Below are positions 15,749 through 23,823 of a DNA stretch of 44,457 nucleotides, one piece after another. Source of the DNA: Syntrophorhabdus sp. PtaB.Bin047 (GTDB lineage: Bacteria > Desulfobacterota > Syntrophorhabdia > Syntrophorhabdales > Syntrophorhabdaceae); the NCBI GenBank assembly GCA_002067235.1, contig MVQP01000016.1:1-44457 (forward strand), given 5' to 3'. The position numbers and the translations under genes were made by a program. The notes under the pieces were generated by a model, which ran no database searches, was not told the origin of the DNA, and saw nothing but the letters and a program-made list of their open reading frames with translations. Numbering within the stretch: the first letter of the stretch is position 1; every line of letters begins with the position of its first letter.

Positions 15749-15779
15749 AATTCGAGAAATGGCAATCCAAAAATATAGC

Positions 15780-15809
15780 TTGACAAGCAAATTTCGCATT
15801 TACTATATT
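15780..15809 (+). promoter_or_regulatory. Promoter of the catabolic gene row
   Basis: TTGACA (15780-15785, perfect -35) and TATATT (15804-15809, 5/6) are separated by 18 bases, giving a start near 15816 and a leader of about 114 bases before the CoA transferase ATG. It sits between two GTATAC operator candidates. Confidence 0.7.
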
Positions 15810-15820
15810 GACCATAAAGA

Positions 15821-15836
15821 GTATACTGTATACAAT
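15821..15836. promoter_or_regulatory. GntR-type operator candidate 2 (double GTATAC)
   Basis: GTATACTGTATACAAT has two GTATAC cores seven bases apart; its right half (CTGTATACAA, 15826-15835) matches operator candidate 1 in 9 of 10 positions. It begins about five bases downstream of the predicted start site, a repressor position. Confidence 0.6.
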
Positions 15837-15929
15837 AGATTGCATGTCAAGGAAAAAACGATTCACATTTCATTAACCAGTCAGCCGGTGGTTTTTACCA
15901 GTATCAAACAATTTGTCGAGGAGGGCTCA

Positions 15930-17117
15930 ATGGATGTATTCAAGGAAATGACAATGCTGTCGCTGGAGCAGGCAACCGTCCTTCCTTACCTCAGTTATCG
16001 ACTGGCCATGGACGGCATGAAAGTGATACGGCTCGAGCACCCGGTGTACGGAGACCCTAACCGCATGATAGGCGAGAACAGGCTGGGTGAGGAAAGGATG
16101 AACACCTACTTCATGGCCATCAATGCGGGGAAGAAATGTGTCACCCTTGACCTGGGTTCGCCTGAAGGGAGAAACATCCTCAAGGACCTTATCATCAATT
16201 TGAAGGTCGACATCTTCGCTACGAACCAGCTTCCAAGGAACTACGAAAAGCTTGGTATCGATTACGGGACATTGAAGTCCATCAAGCCGGATATCGTATG
16301 GGTGGGGCTGACGGGTTTCGGACCCGACAGCAACGAGGCGGCCTACGATCCCATCCTGCAGGCGCGGGGAGGCCTCATGGAGCTCACGGGCAATGCCGGA
16401 GAGGACCCGCAGGTTGTGGGTATTCCATTACCGGACATGGGGACGAGCGAACACGCCTATGGGCTGATAATGAAGGCCCTCGTGAAGCGGGCGATGACGG
16501 GAGAGGGAAGCCGCATCGATGTTTCCATGTTCATGTCGACGACATCGTGGCTCACCGTTCCCATATGCCTCACGAAGTCCTTCGGCAACAAGATCTCGCG
16601 AAGGGGCAACACGCATGAGTTCTTCGCGCCCGTTTCTGTCTACGAGACGAAAGACGGTTATGTCTATATTGCGGTGGGCAACGACAGGCAGTTTGCGTCG
16701 ATGACCCAGCTCCCGGGTTTTGAGAAGCTCGCGCGGCCGGAATACGAGAAGAACAAGGGGCGCATAGGGGACGTCAGGAATCTGAACGACATGATAAACG
16801 CATGCACGAAGACGAAGACGACGGCGGAGATGATCGAGATGTGCAACAAGGCGACCATAGCCATCTCCAGGGTGAACACCATAGAGGAAGTGATCGAGGA
16901 CGAATACGTGAAGGGGGCAATGCTGACCTCCCGGGACCCCAAAACGGGCACCCAGATCTGGATGGCCCCGCCGCCTTTCATGACACCATTCCTCAAGGAA
17001 TCGAACCGTCAGATGACCTTCCCGCCGAGGTTCGGGGAACACAACGCCGAGGTATACGGGGACATCGGGTATACGCAGGAACAGATGGCCGGTCTGAAGG
17101 AAAAGGGGATCATATAG
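15930..17117 (+). CDS. Family III (CaiB/BaiF) CoA-transferase, probable aryl-succinyl-CoA transferase
   Basis: A 395-residue family III CoA-transferase. The catalytic aspartate that forms the mixed anhydride is Asp169 (GIPLPDMGTSEHAYG), the same number as in formyl-CoA transferase, and the N-terminal LEQATVLPY and VIRLEHP segments fit the fold. GAGGAGGG precedes the ATG at 15930. In the Aromatoleum indoleacetate pathway a family III enzyme (IaaL) moves CoA to (2-aminophenyl)succinate, and the presence here of a matching mutase, hydantoinase-like pair and molybdenum enzyme suggests the same role. It opens a row of 25 same-strand genes. The function is inferred from context; the family is certain. 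Confidence 0.85.
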   Translation: MDVFKEMTMLSLEQATVLPYLSYRLAMDGMKVIRLEHPVYGDPNRMIGENRLGEERMNTYFMAINAGKKCVTLDLGSPEGRNILKDLIINLKVDIFATNQLPRNYEKLGIDYGTLKSIKPDIVWVGLTGFGPDSNEAAYDPILQARGGLMELTGNAGEDPQVVGIPLPDMGTSEHAYGLIMKALVKRAMTGEGSRIDVSMFMSTTSWLTVPICLTKSFGNKISRRGNTHEFFAPVSVYETKDGYVYIAVGNDRQFASMTQLPGFEKLARPEYEKNKGRIGDVRNLNDMINACTKTKTTAEMIEMCNKATIAISRVNTIEEVIEDEYVKGAMLTSRDPKTGTQIWMAPPPFMTPFLKESNRQMTFPPRFGEHNAEVYGDIGYTQEQMAGLKEKGII

Positions 17118-17140
17118 TCTTCCTTCCGAACGAGGGCAGC

Positions 17141-18088
17141 ATGGGTCTTGTCGACAACATCCTGAAGGGCGACGAAAAGAGCGCGGCCCGGCTCATCACC
17201 AGGATCGAGAACGGGGACCGCGAGGCCTATCGGGAGCTTTCACTTCTCTTCCCGCTCACCGGCAAGGCACACATCGTCGGGGTGACAGGCCCGGCCGGGG
17301 CGGGTAAGAGCACCCTCATCGGACAGCTCGCTCTCGTGCTTTCGGGCAAGGGCAGAAACGTCGGTGTCATAGCCACCGACCCGACGAGCGTCAACGGCAA
17401 AGGTGCTTTTCTCGGCGACCGCGTTCGCATGAAAGGGGCCGAAGAACGCAATGTCTTCATCCGGTCCATGGCGCACCGCTCCCATCCGGGAGGCATCGCC
17501 AGGGCAGCCGCCGCCGCGGCCTATGTGATGGAGGGCCTGGGCAAGGACCGCATCATCGTGGAGAGCATCGGTGCCGGCCAGACGGACAAGGACCTTTTCT
17601 TTCTCTGTGATACGGTCATCACGGTCTTCACGCCCGAATACGGCGACGAGATCCAGCTTTTCAAAGCGGGGCTCATGGAGATTGGGGATATCATCGTGGT
17701 CAACAAGTCGGATACACCCGGGGCGGAGGATGCCGCGCGCGATATCCTTCTTGCTTCAAGACGCACGGCGCGGTCGAACGGGTGGGACGTTCCCGTTCTG
17801 CTCACCGATTCACAGCATGGTACCGGCATAGACGCCCTCGCGGAAGCGATGGAGGACCACTGGCTGAGGTCCGGCCGGAAGGGTCGGACGCAGCGGAAGG
17901 CGGACAACGTGGAGGCCTTCATGGTGACCCTTCTGAAGGAGGAACTGTGGCAGGAGATATCCGAGAGGTTGACTGCCGCCCGGACATTCAAGGAAGTAGC
18001 CGGTGAGGTCCGCTCCGGCAGGATGGACCCCTATAGCGCGGTCCGGAAGATACTTGATGAATTGGAGCCGAAATGGACTTTTCGTTGA
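17141..18088 (+). CDS. meaB: MeaB/ArgK-type GTPase, acyl-CoA mutase chaperone
   Basis: A 315-residue G3E-family GTPase. The Walker A is GPAGAGKST (50-58), the ATDPTS switch region follows, the conserved Glu of ESIGAGQT (family VETVGVGQS) is present and NKSD gives guanine specificity. MeaB proteins guard the loading and repair of B12 in methylmalonyl-CoA-type mutases. The mutase subunits are encoded about 6.5 kb downstream in the same row. The ATG at 17141 has GAGGG ahead of it; its C-terminal codons overlap the next gene by 16 bases. Confidence 0.9.
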   Translation: MGLVDNILKGDEKSAARLITRIENGDREAYRELSLLFPLTGKAHIVGVTGPAGAGKSTLIGQLALVLSGKGRNVGVIATDPTSVNGKGAFLGDRVRMKGAEERNVFIRSMAHRSHPGGIARAAAAAAYVMEGLGKDRIIVESIGAGQTDKDLFFLCDTVITVFTPEYGDEIQLFKAGLMEIGDIIVVNKSDTPGAEDAARDILLASRRTARSNGWDVPVLLTDSQHGTGIDALAEAMEDHWLRSGRKGRTQRKADNVEAFMVTLLKEELWQEISERLTAARTFKEVAGEVRSGRMDPYSAVRKILDELEPKWTFR

Positions 18089-19233
18089 CAAAGGAACAGA
18101 AATTCTTCAAGGAGCAGGTGTCGCGGGCGGTGCAGCGCATAGTGGCGCCTTCGGCCGATTCCATCGACCGCAGCGACACGTTCCCCAGAAACCTGTTCCG
18201 CGAACTGGGATCGCTTGGCTATTACGGGATCAGGTACCCGATGGAGATAGGCGGCATGGGTGCGGATTGCGTCATGTTCACCATTCTTGCGGAGGAACTG
18301 GCGCGGGCCTCGATCGGTTTCGCGGCGATCGCCACGATGCAGTGTCTCATGGGTACGGATTTCATACACAGGTTTGGTACCGCGGAGCAGAAAGAGCGAT
18401 GCCTGGTCCCCGCGATCAAGGGTGAGAAGATCGGGACGATCGCCTTTACCGAACCCGACTGCGGTTCCGACCTGGGAGGGATAAAGACCCGGGCCGTGAA
18501 GAATGAGAAAGGATATGTCCTGACGGGTCGAAAGCTCTGGATAACGGACGGTGACGTCGCGGATTTCGTCACCGTTGCCGCGACCACCGCGCCCGAGAAG
18601 AGGCTTGGCGGCATCGGCTTCTTTCTCGTCGAAAAAGGCACGCCCGGTTTTTCCGTGGGACAAAAGATAGAGAAGATGTCAGCTCGGGGAGCGGCGACGA
18701 TGGAACTCATATTCGACGAATGCCAGATCTCCTCCGTGAGCCTCATGGGTGAGGAGGGCAAGGGCGTGAAGTACCTGAACGATATCCTCAGCGAAATACG
18801 GATCATGATAGCGGGCCTGGGGCTCGGTCTCGCGAAGAGCGCCTTCGTGGCCGGACTCAAGTACGCCCGGCAGCGTGAGGCCTTCGGAAGACCCATCGGG
18901 ACCTTCCAGCTCATAGAGGAAAAGATAGCGGAGATGGAGGTGAGGATAAGGGCAGCGGAGCTGCTCACCTACCAGGCCGCGTGGCTCAAGGACCGGGGCT
19001 CCCTGACGGGGAAAGTGGCGGCCATGGCGAAGTTCTATTCGACGGAGACCGCCTGCTTCGTCGTCGACGAGGTCTCGAGGATACACGGCGCCTACGGCGT
19101 GGCCGAAGAATACCCGGCCCAGAGATATTTCAGGGATGGCCGCTTCCTTCTTTTCGGCGGAGGGACATCGGAGATACTGAAGACGATCATCGCGAAAGAC
19201 ACGATGAAAAAATGTGAGTTCGAGATTAACTGA
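18073..19233 (+). CDS. Acyl-CoA dehydrogenase lacking the catalytic Glu (copy 1), probable decarboxylating arylmalonyl-CoA dehydrogenase
   Basis: A 386-residue FAD acyl-CoA dehydrogenase of normal length, with the FTEPDCGSDLGG and LWITDGDVADF FAD/substrate segments and the QREAFGRPIGTFQ motif. At the position of MCAD Glu376 (usually YEGT) it reads FGGGTSEI, so Gly363 replaces the base; the alternative isovaleryl-type Glu position (LSEIRI) is Ile. An enzyme that starts by losing a 2-carboxylate needs no such base, as proposed for benzylmalonyl-CoA dehydrogenase IaaF. I infer that role. It overlaps the end of meaB and is followed 11 bases later by a paralogue. Confidence 0.85.
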   Translation: MDFSLTKEQKFFKEQVSRAVQRIVAPSADSIDRSDTFPRNLFRELGSLGYYGIRYPMEIGGMGADCVMFTILAEELARASIGFAAIATMQCLMGTDFIHRFGTAEQKERCLVPAIKGEKIGTIAFTEPDCGSDLGGIKTRAVKNEKGYVLTGRKLWITDGDVADFVTVAATTAPEKRLGGIGFFLVEKGTPGFSVGQKIEKMSARGAATMELIFDECQISSVSLMGEEGKGVKYLNDILSEIRIMIAGLGLGLAKSAFVAGLKYARQREAFGRPIGTFQLIEEKIAEMEVRIRAAELLTYQAAWLKDRGSLTGKVAAMAKFYSTETACFVVDEVSRIHGAYGVAEEYPAQRYFRDGRFLLFGGGTSEILKTIIAKDTMKKCEFEIN

Positions 19234-19244
19234 AGGAGGGGTCT

Positions 19245-20390
19245 ATGGATTTTGCCTTTACCGAGGAACAGCAGTTCTTCAAGAAGATCATAACAGACAC
19301 CGTTGACCGCATGGTTGTGCCAAAGGCCCGCGAGATCGACGAGAAGGACGAGTTCCCCTGGGAACTCTGGAAGGAGTTCACGAAACTGGGATATCTCGGT
19401 TTGCGCTACCCCGAGGAGATAGGCGGAATGAACGCCGACCCCGTGACGGCGATGATCTTCTACGAGCAGATCGCCCGCGGCTCCGTCGGATTCGCCCAGA
19501 GCGTCATCATGAATATACTCATGGGCACCTATTTCGTGTACCGTTTCGGTTCTCAGGCCATAAAGGAACGGTGTCTCTTTCCCGCGATGAAAGGGGACAA
19601 GGTGGCCACCATGTGTTTCACCGAGGACCAGTCGGGATCCGACCTTTCCGCCACGAGGACGACGGCGGTCAAAGACGGGAACGAATGGGTGATCAACGGC
19701 ACGAAGATGTGGATAACCAACGGCCCCGTTGCCGATTTCGCGACGGTGCTGGCGACAACGGACCTTTCCCTCGGCGCCAAGGGGCTCAACTTCTTCCTTG
19801 TCGAGAAGGGTACGCCGGGATTCTCCCCCGGACAGGTCCTCGACAAACTCGGCTGCCGCGGTACCGTTACAGGTGAGCTCGTCTTCGATAACGTCAGGGT
19901 GCCGGAAGAGAACCTCCTCGGCGCGGAGCTGAACAAGGGCATCGAGTATCTCGGTGAGATCCTCGACGAGGTGAGGGTCATGACGGGGGCCATGGCGATG
20001 GGTATCGCCCAGGCGGCCTATGATGAGGGCCTCGAGTATGCCAGGAAGAGGATCGCTTTCGGAAAGCCTATCGGCAACTATCAGCTTATAAGGGCAAAGT
20101 TCGCCGACATGGCGACGGAGATGGAGGCAAGCAGGCTCCTCATCTATTCGGCTGCGTGGAAGATGAAGGAAAAGCTGCCGAGCCGCATAGAAGCGGCAAT
20201 GGCCAAGATGTTCGCCACCGAGACCTGCTGCAAGGTCGTCGACGAGGTGACGAGGATCTGGGGAGCCAACGCCTTCGCGAACGAATACAATCCCCAGCGG
20301 CATTTCAGGGACGCGCGCTTTCTCCTCTACGGAGGCGGCACGCACGAGATCCTCAAGGATTTCATGGGCAGGCTCCTCATCGGCAAGTAG
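19245..20390 (+). CDS. Acyl-CoA dehydrogenase lacking the catalytic Glu (copy 2)
   Basis: A 381-residue paralogue of the preceding gene, with FTEDQSGSDLSATRT, MWITNGPVADFATV and KRIAFGKPIGNYQ motifs. The base position again reads YGGGTHEI (Gly364 instead of Glu), and the isovaleryl-type position is Val (LDEVRV). Two neighbouring copies with the same loss suggest either a heteromeric enzyme or two enzymes for related 2-carboxyacyl-CoA substrates. AAGGAGGGG precedes the ATG. Electrons should pass to the EtfBA pair encoded directly downstream. Confidence 0.85.
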   Translation: MDFAFTEEQQFFKKIITDTVDRMVVPKAREIDEKDEFPWELWKEFTKLGYLGLRYPEEIGGMNADPVTAMIFYEQIARGSVGFAQSVIMNILMGTYFVYRFGSQAIKERCLFPAMKGDKVATMCFTEDQSGSDLSATRTTAVKDGNEWVINGTKMWITNGPVADFATVLATTDLSLGAKGLNFFLVEKGTPGFSPGQVLDKLGCRGTVTGELVFDNVRVPEENLLGAELNKGIEYLGEILDEVRVMTGAMAMGIAQAAYDEGLEYARKRIAFGKPIGNYQLIRAKFADMATEMEASRLLIYSAAWKMKEKLPSRIEAAMAKMFATETCCKVVDEVTRIWGANAFANEYNPQRHFRDARFLLYGGGTHEILKDFMGRLLIGK

Positions 20391-20432
20391 GGTTTGTGTT
20401 TCCCCGGATGACGGGATGCGAGGTGAGATGAA

Positions 20433-21215
20433 ATGAATATTCTGGTTCTCGTTAAACAGGTGCCGGACCCCGAGGCCCTCGTCGAGATAGCCTCAAGCGG
20501 CAAGGACCTCAATATCGAGCCCAAGTTTGCCATCAACCTCTTCGATGAGTTCGCTCTCGAAGAGGCGCTCAGAGTGAGGGAAAAGCACGGCGGCAAGGTG
20601 AAGGCCATCTCCCTCGGGGGTTCGAAGGCGATAGAGGCGCTGCGTACCGCCATCGCCATGGGAGCGGATGAGGCCATGCTCATTGAGGACGAGGCGTTCG
20701 CGGGTGGCGACGGGTATAATACGGCCCTCGCGCTCAGCAAGGCCCTCGAGAAGGAGACCTTCGACATCGTCCTTGCCGGCCGGCAGGCCATTGACGCGGA
20801 CCGCGGCGAGGTTCCCCAGATGGTCGCCCAGTTCCTGGGTCTGCCCCATGTGGGTGTTGTCGTCAAGCTCGATATCTCCGACGGCAAGGCCGTGGCGGAA
20901 TCGTCTCTCGAGGGCGCAAAGGAGGTCGTCGAGGTGGCCCTGCCCGCCGTCTTCACGGCTCAGAAAGGTCTCAATGAACCCAGGGTGCCCTTGATCACGG
21001 GCGTCATGAAGGCCATGAAGGTGCAGATACCGAAGGTCGCCGTCGAGGACCTGGGTCTCACGAAGGACGTGGCTGCTCCGGAGAATTCAAAGACGAAGAT
21101 AGTGCGCTATCTGCCGCCGAAGAAACGGCCGGCGGTGCAGCTCATCCCGGGCGAAGCACGGGAGGCGGCGGCCGAGGCGGTGAGGATCCTCATCGACGTC
21201 GAGAGGGTCATATAA
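20433..21215 (+). CDS. etfB: Electron transfer flavoprotein beta subunit
   Basis: A 260-residue EtfB/FixA protein. It opens NILVLVKQVPDPE, has the VLAGRQAIDADRGEVPQMVAQFLG signature of the family and a C-terminal part that embraces the partner. It binds AMP or a second FAD and carries electrons from the acyl-CoA dehydrogenases. The four genes etfB-etfA-fixC-fixX are contiguous. I cannot tell from this reading whether it is a bifurcating form. Confidence 0.93.
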   Translation: MNILVLVKQVPDPEALVEIASSGKDLNIEPKFAINLFDEFALEEALRVREKHGGKVKAISLGGSKAIEALRTAIAMGADEAMLIEDEAFAGGDGYNTALALSKALEKETFDIVLAGRQAIDADRGEVPQMVAQFLGLPHVGVVVKLDISDGKAVAESSLEGAKEVVEVALPAVFTAQKGLNEPRVPLITGVMKAMKVQIPKVAVEDLGLTKDVAAPENSKTKIVRYLPPKKRPAVQLIPGEAREAAAEAVRILIDVERVI

Positions 21216-21229
21216 GACAGGGGGGAAAG

Positions 21230-22210
21230 ATGGACAAGGTCCTTGTGTTCGTGGAAACGAGGGGTGATGAACCCAGGAAAGCCTCTCTGGAGCTCCTCTG
21301 CGAAGCGGAGAAACTGGCCGCAAGCGGCAAGTTCACCGTGGAGGCCGTCTGTTTCGGCGCGATGTCCGATACTCTCAAGGGAAAGCTCCTTGCCTCAGCG
21401 CGCAAGCTGGTCCGCTTTACCGATCCCGAGCTCGCGGCATACAGCCCGGAAGGCTACGCCCGGGCGCTGGCGGGCTATGCCGCCGAGACCGGCGCGCGCC
21501 TGGTCCTGGCCGGCGCGACCGGTACAGGGCGCGATTTCCTTCCCCGCGTGGCTGTCATGCTCGGGACAGGCATGGTCTCCGACGTGACCGGGGCGAACTG
21601 GTTCGACGAGCCGATGACCTTCGTGAGGCCCATGTTCGGGGGGAAGGTCTTCGCGGAGATTGCCGCTCCGGCATCTCCCGTTGTCGTGACTGCGCGCCCC
21701 AACAGTTTCGCCATGGATATGCCCGAGGGGGTCTCGGGGGAATACGAGGAGAGGGCCGCAGGTGCTCTGGCGGACGCCATCCACACCCGTGTCGTTCGCG
21801 TCGAGGAAACGAAGGGTGACGCCGTCGACCTTACCGAGGCCGACCTCATCGTGGCGGGCGGACGAGGGCTCAAGGCGGCGGAGAACTTCAAACTTATCGA
21901 GGACCTGGCGGCGGCCATAGGGGGCACGGTTGGGGCCACGCGGTCCGTCGTCGACGCGAAGTGGCGGGACCAGGCGGACCAGATAGGGAAGAGCGGGAAA
22001 ACTGTATCCCCGAAGCTCTACATCGGGGCGGGCATCTCGGGGGCCATCCACCACATCATGGGCATGGACACGTCCAAGGTCGTCCTTGTCGTCAACCGCG
22101 ACCCCAACGCGATCATCTTCAACTATGCCAACTACGGCATCGTCGGCGACCTCTTCGAGGTGCTCCCGGCGATGACGGAAGAGATTGGCAAGCGCAGGGA
22201 AAGGGGATAG
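21230..22210 (+). CDS. etfA: Electron transfer flavoprotein alpha subunit
   Basis: A 326-residue EtfA/FixB protein. The C-terminal FAD domain is clear: LIVAGGRGLK followed by GATRSVVDAKW, YIGAGISGAIHHIMGM and NRDPNAIIFNYANYGIVGD. It begins 14 bases after etfB with a GGGGGGAAAG ribosome site. It forms the heterodimeric flavoprotein that shuttles electrons from the dehydrogenases to the FixC/FixX oxidoreductase. Confidence 0.93.
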   Translation: MDKVLVFVETRGDEPRKASLELLCEAEKLAASGKFTVEAVCFGAMSDTLKGKLLASARKLVRFTDPELAAYSPEGYARALAGYAAETGARLVLAGATGTGRDFLPRVAVMLGTGMVSDVTGANWFDEPMTFVRPMFGGKVFAEIAAPASPVVVTARPNSFAMDMPEGVSGEYEERAAGALADAIHTRVVRVEETKGDAVDLTEADLIVAGGRGLKAAENFKLIEDLAAAIGGTVGATRSVVDAKWRDQADQIGKSGKTVSPKLYIGAGISGAIHHIMGMDTSKVVLVVNRDPNAIIFNYANYGIVGDLFEVLPAMTEEIGKRRERG

Positions 22211-22220
22211 GTGGTTCCTC

Positions 22221-23510
22221 GTGGATAAGATCGATGCGATTGTTGTCGGAGGGGGGCTCGCGGGGTTGTCAGCGGCATACCGCCTCGCTGATGCCGGGAA
22301 GCAGGTGATACTCCTCGAACGCGGCGACGCTCCGGGGAGCAAGAATGTAACGGGGGGCCGCATCTACGTCGATCCCATCCGGTCCTACCTTCCGGGGGTC
22401 ATCGATTCAGCGCCTTTCGAGCGCCACGTTGTCAGGGAGATGATCACCGTCCTGGATGAAGGCAGTGCCCTTCAGTTCGAATACGGGAACGAGAAATGGA
22501 AGAAGGAACCCTTCATGAGCCATACCGTTCTGAGGGCCAAATTCGACAGCTGGCTTGCCGACCGGGCGGGGGCAAAGGGAGCCTTCATCATCCCGAGGAA
22601 GAAGGTGGACGAGCTCCTTTACGAGGACGGACGTGTGGCGGGGATACGGTCCGGTTCCGAGGAGATCGGGGCGCACGTCGTCATAGCCGCCGATGGAGCG
22701 TTGTCCTTCCTCGCGCAAAAGGCGGGCCTGAGACAACCTCACAGGCCGGAGAACCTGGCCGTGGCGGTTAAGGAGATATACCAGCTCGATGAAAAGACCA
22801 TCGAGGAGCGTTTCGGCCTCGGTCCCGGTGAGGGTGTGGCGGGACTCTTCATGGGGTCCGTGACACGGGGCCTGTTCGGGGGAGGTTTTCTTTACACCAA
22901 CCGCGACACCATCTCCGTCGGTCTTGTCGTCGGTATCGATTCCCTCATACACGGTGCGGGGGGTTTTGACGCTCCCGGGCTCATGGAGGGGTTCACCGGG
23001 CGCTCCGAGGTACAGCGCTGGATCCGTGGAGGCGAACTCAGGGAGTATTCGGCACACGTCATCTCCGAGGCGGGTATAGGCGCCGTCCCCAAGCTGTACA
23101 CGGGCGGCATGCTGGTCGCGGGGGACGCGGCGGGTTTTGCTCTTAACCTTGGTCTCACGGTAAGGGGTATGGAGTTTGCCATCGCCTCGGGCGCGATGGC
23201 CGCCGACACCGCCGTTCTGGCCCTCGACGGAAACGACCTCTCAGAGAGTTCCCTGTCGCGTTACGAAAAGAGGCTGAGAGAGAGTTTCGTGCTGCCCGAC
23301 ATGGAGACCTTCCGCCATTCCCGGGAGATCCTTGACAGGCAGAGGTTCTTTACCGTCTACCCCAGGTTCATGTGCGAACTCTTCGACGAGCTTTTCACCG
23401 TGGGAGACAAACCGAAGGAAGGTCTTTACAGGACTGCGAGGAGGGTTGCGAAGAAATATGTCCTCAATATGGAAACCCTGAAGGACCTTCTCGCTGCGAG
23501 GAAGCTATGA
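22221..23510 (+). CDS. fixC: FixC-type ETF:quinone oxidoreductase flavoprotein
   Basis: A 429-residue flavoprotein related to ETF-quinone oxidoreductase. The FAD-binding VVGGGLAGLSAAYRLA follows the start; later segments GDAAGFALNLGLTVRGMEFA and the C-terminal YPRFMCELFDELFTVGDKPK are typical of FixC. I prefer the GTG at 22221; an ATG at 22185 lies within etfA. Together with FixX it passes ETF electrons to quinone. In FixABCX complexes of nitrogen fixers the same set bifurcates electrons between ferredoxin and quinone. Confidence 0.9.
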   Translation: MDKIDAIVVGGGLAGLSAAYRLADAGKQVILLERGDAPGSKNVTGGRIYVDPIRSYLPGVIDSAPFERHVVREMITVLDEGSALQFEYGNEKWKKEPFMSHTVLRAKFDSWLADRAGAKGAFIIPRKKVDELLYEDGRVAGIRSGSEEIGAHVVIAADGALSFLAQKAGLRQPHRPENLAVAVKEIYQLDEKTIEERFGLGPGEGVAGLFMGSVTRGLFGGGFLYTNRDTISVGLVVGIDSLIHGAGGFDAPGLMEGFTGRSEVQRWIRGGELREYSAHVISEAGIGAVPKLYTGGMLVAGDAAGFALNLGLTVRGMEFAIASGAMAADTAVLALDGNDLSESSLSRYEKRLRESFVLPDMETFRHSREILDRQRFFTVYPRFMCELFDELFTVGDKPKEGLYRTARRVAKKYVLNMETLKDLLAARKL

Positions 23511-23788
23511 CAATGAAGGTGGAAGAAAAACTCGCCTTGAACGCGATGAAGAATGACAGCAAGAGCCACATCCTTCTTGACCAGGGCATTTGCTCGGCCT
23601 GCAAGGAACGCATGTGCATCGCGGTCTGCCCGGCGCACCTTTATTCCCTTAACGAAGAGACGGGAGAGATGGTCGTCGAGTATGCCGGATGCCTGGAGTG
23701 CGGCACCTGCATGATAGCCTGCGTTTACGGTTCCATAACGTGGGACTACCCGGGGGGTGAATTTGGCGTGCAGTACAGGTACGGTTGA
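23507..23788 (+). CDS. fixX: FixX-type ferredoxin-like protein
   Basis: A 93-residue iron-sulfur protein with Cys29, Cys32, Cys37, Cys41-Pro and Cys62, Cys65, Cys68, Cys72. The second group is a standard CxxCxxCxxxC [4Fe-4S] motif (CLECGTCMIAC); the first has unusual CxxCxxxxCxxxCP spacing, as in FixX. It would dock on FixC as the electron-carrying partner. Its ATG overlaps the fixC stop (ATGA), showing coupling. Confidence 0.9.
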   Translation: MTMKVEEKLALNAMKNDSKSHILLDQGICSACKERMCIAVCPAHLYSLNEETGEMVVEYAGCLECGTCMIACVYGSITWDYPGGEFGVQYRYG

Positions 23789-23823
23789 CGGGACATCGAA
23801 GGCACGGACTGAATGGAGACGAA

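Larger units (their letters stand above)
15415..15929. other. Divergent regulatory region between dctPQM and the catabolic row
   Basis: 515 bases without a believable gene; it is clearly more AT-rich than its surroundings near 15660-15860. It contains a nested hairpin (15543-15583), two GTATAC palindromic operator candidates and a plus-strand promoter. No clear promoter for dctP could be fixed on the minus strand. The reading frame of the CoA transferase continues back to 15723 but has no ribosome site there and lacks family similarity. Confidence 0.65.

Noticed and set aside
15723..15929. N-terminal extension of the CoA transferase frame back to 15723
   Set aside because: It spans the promoter and GTATAC operators, is AT-rich, has no ribosome site, and Asp169 numbering matches the family only with the start at 15930.
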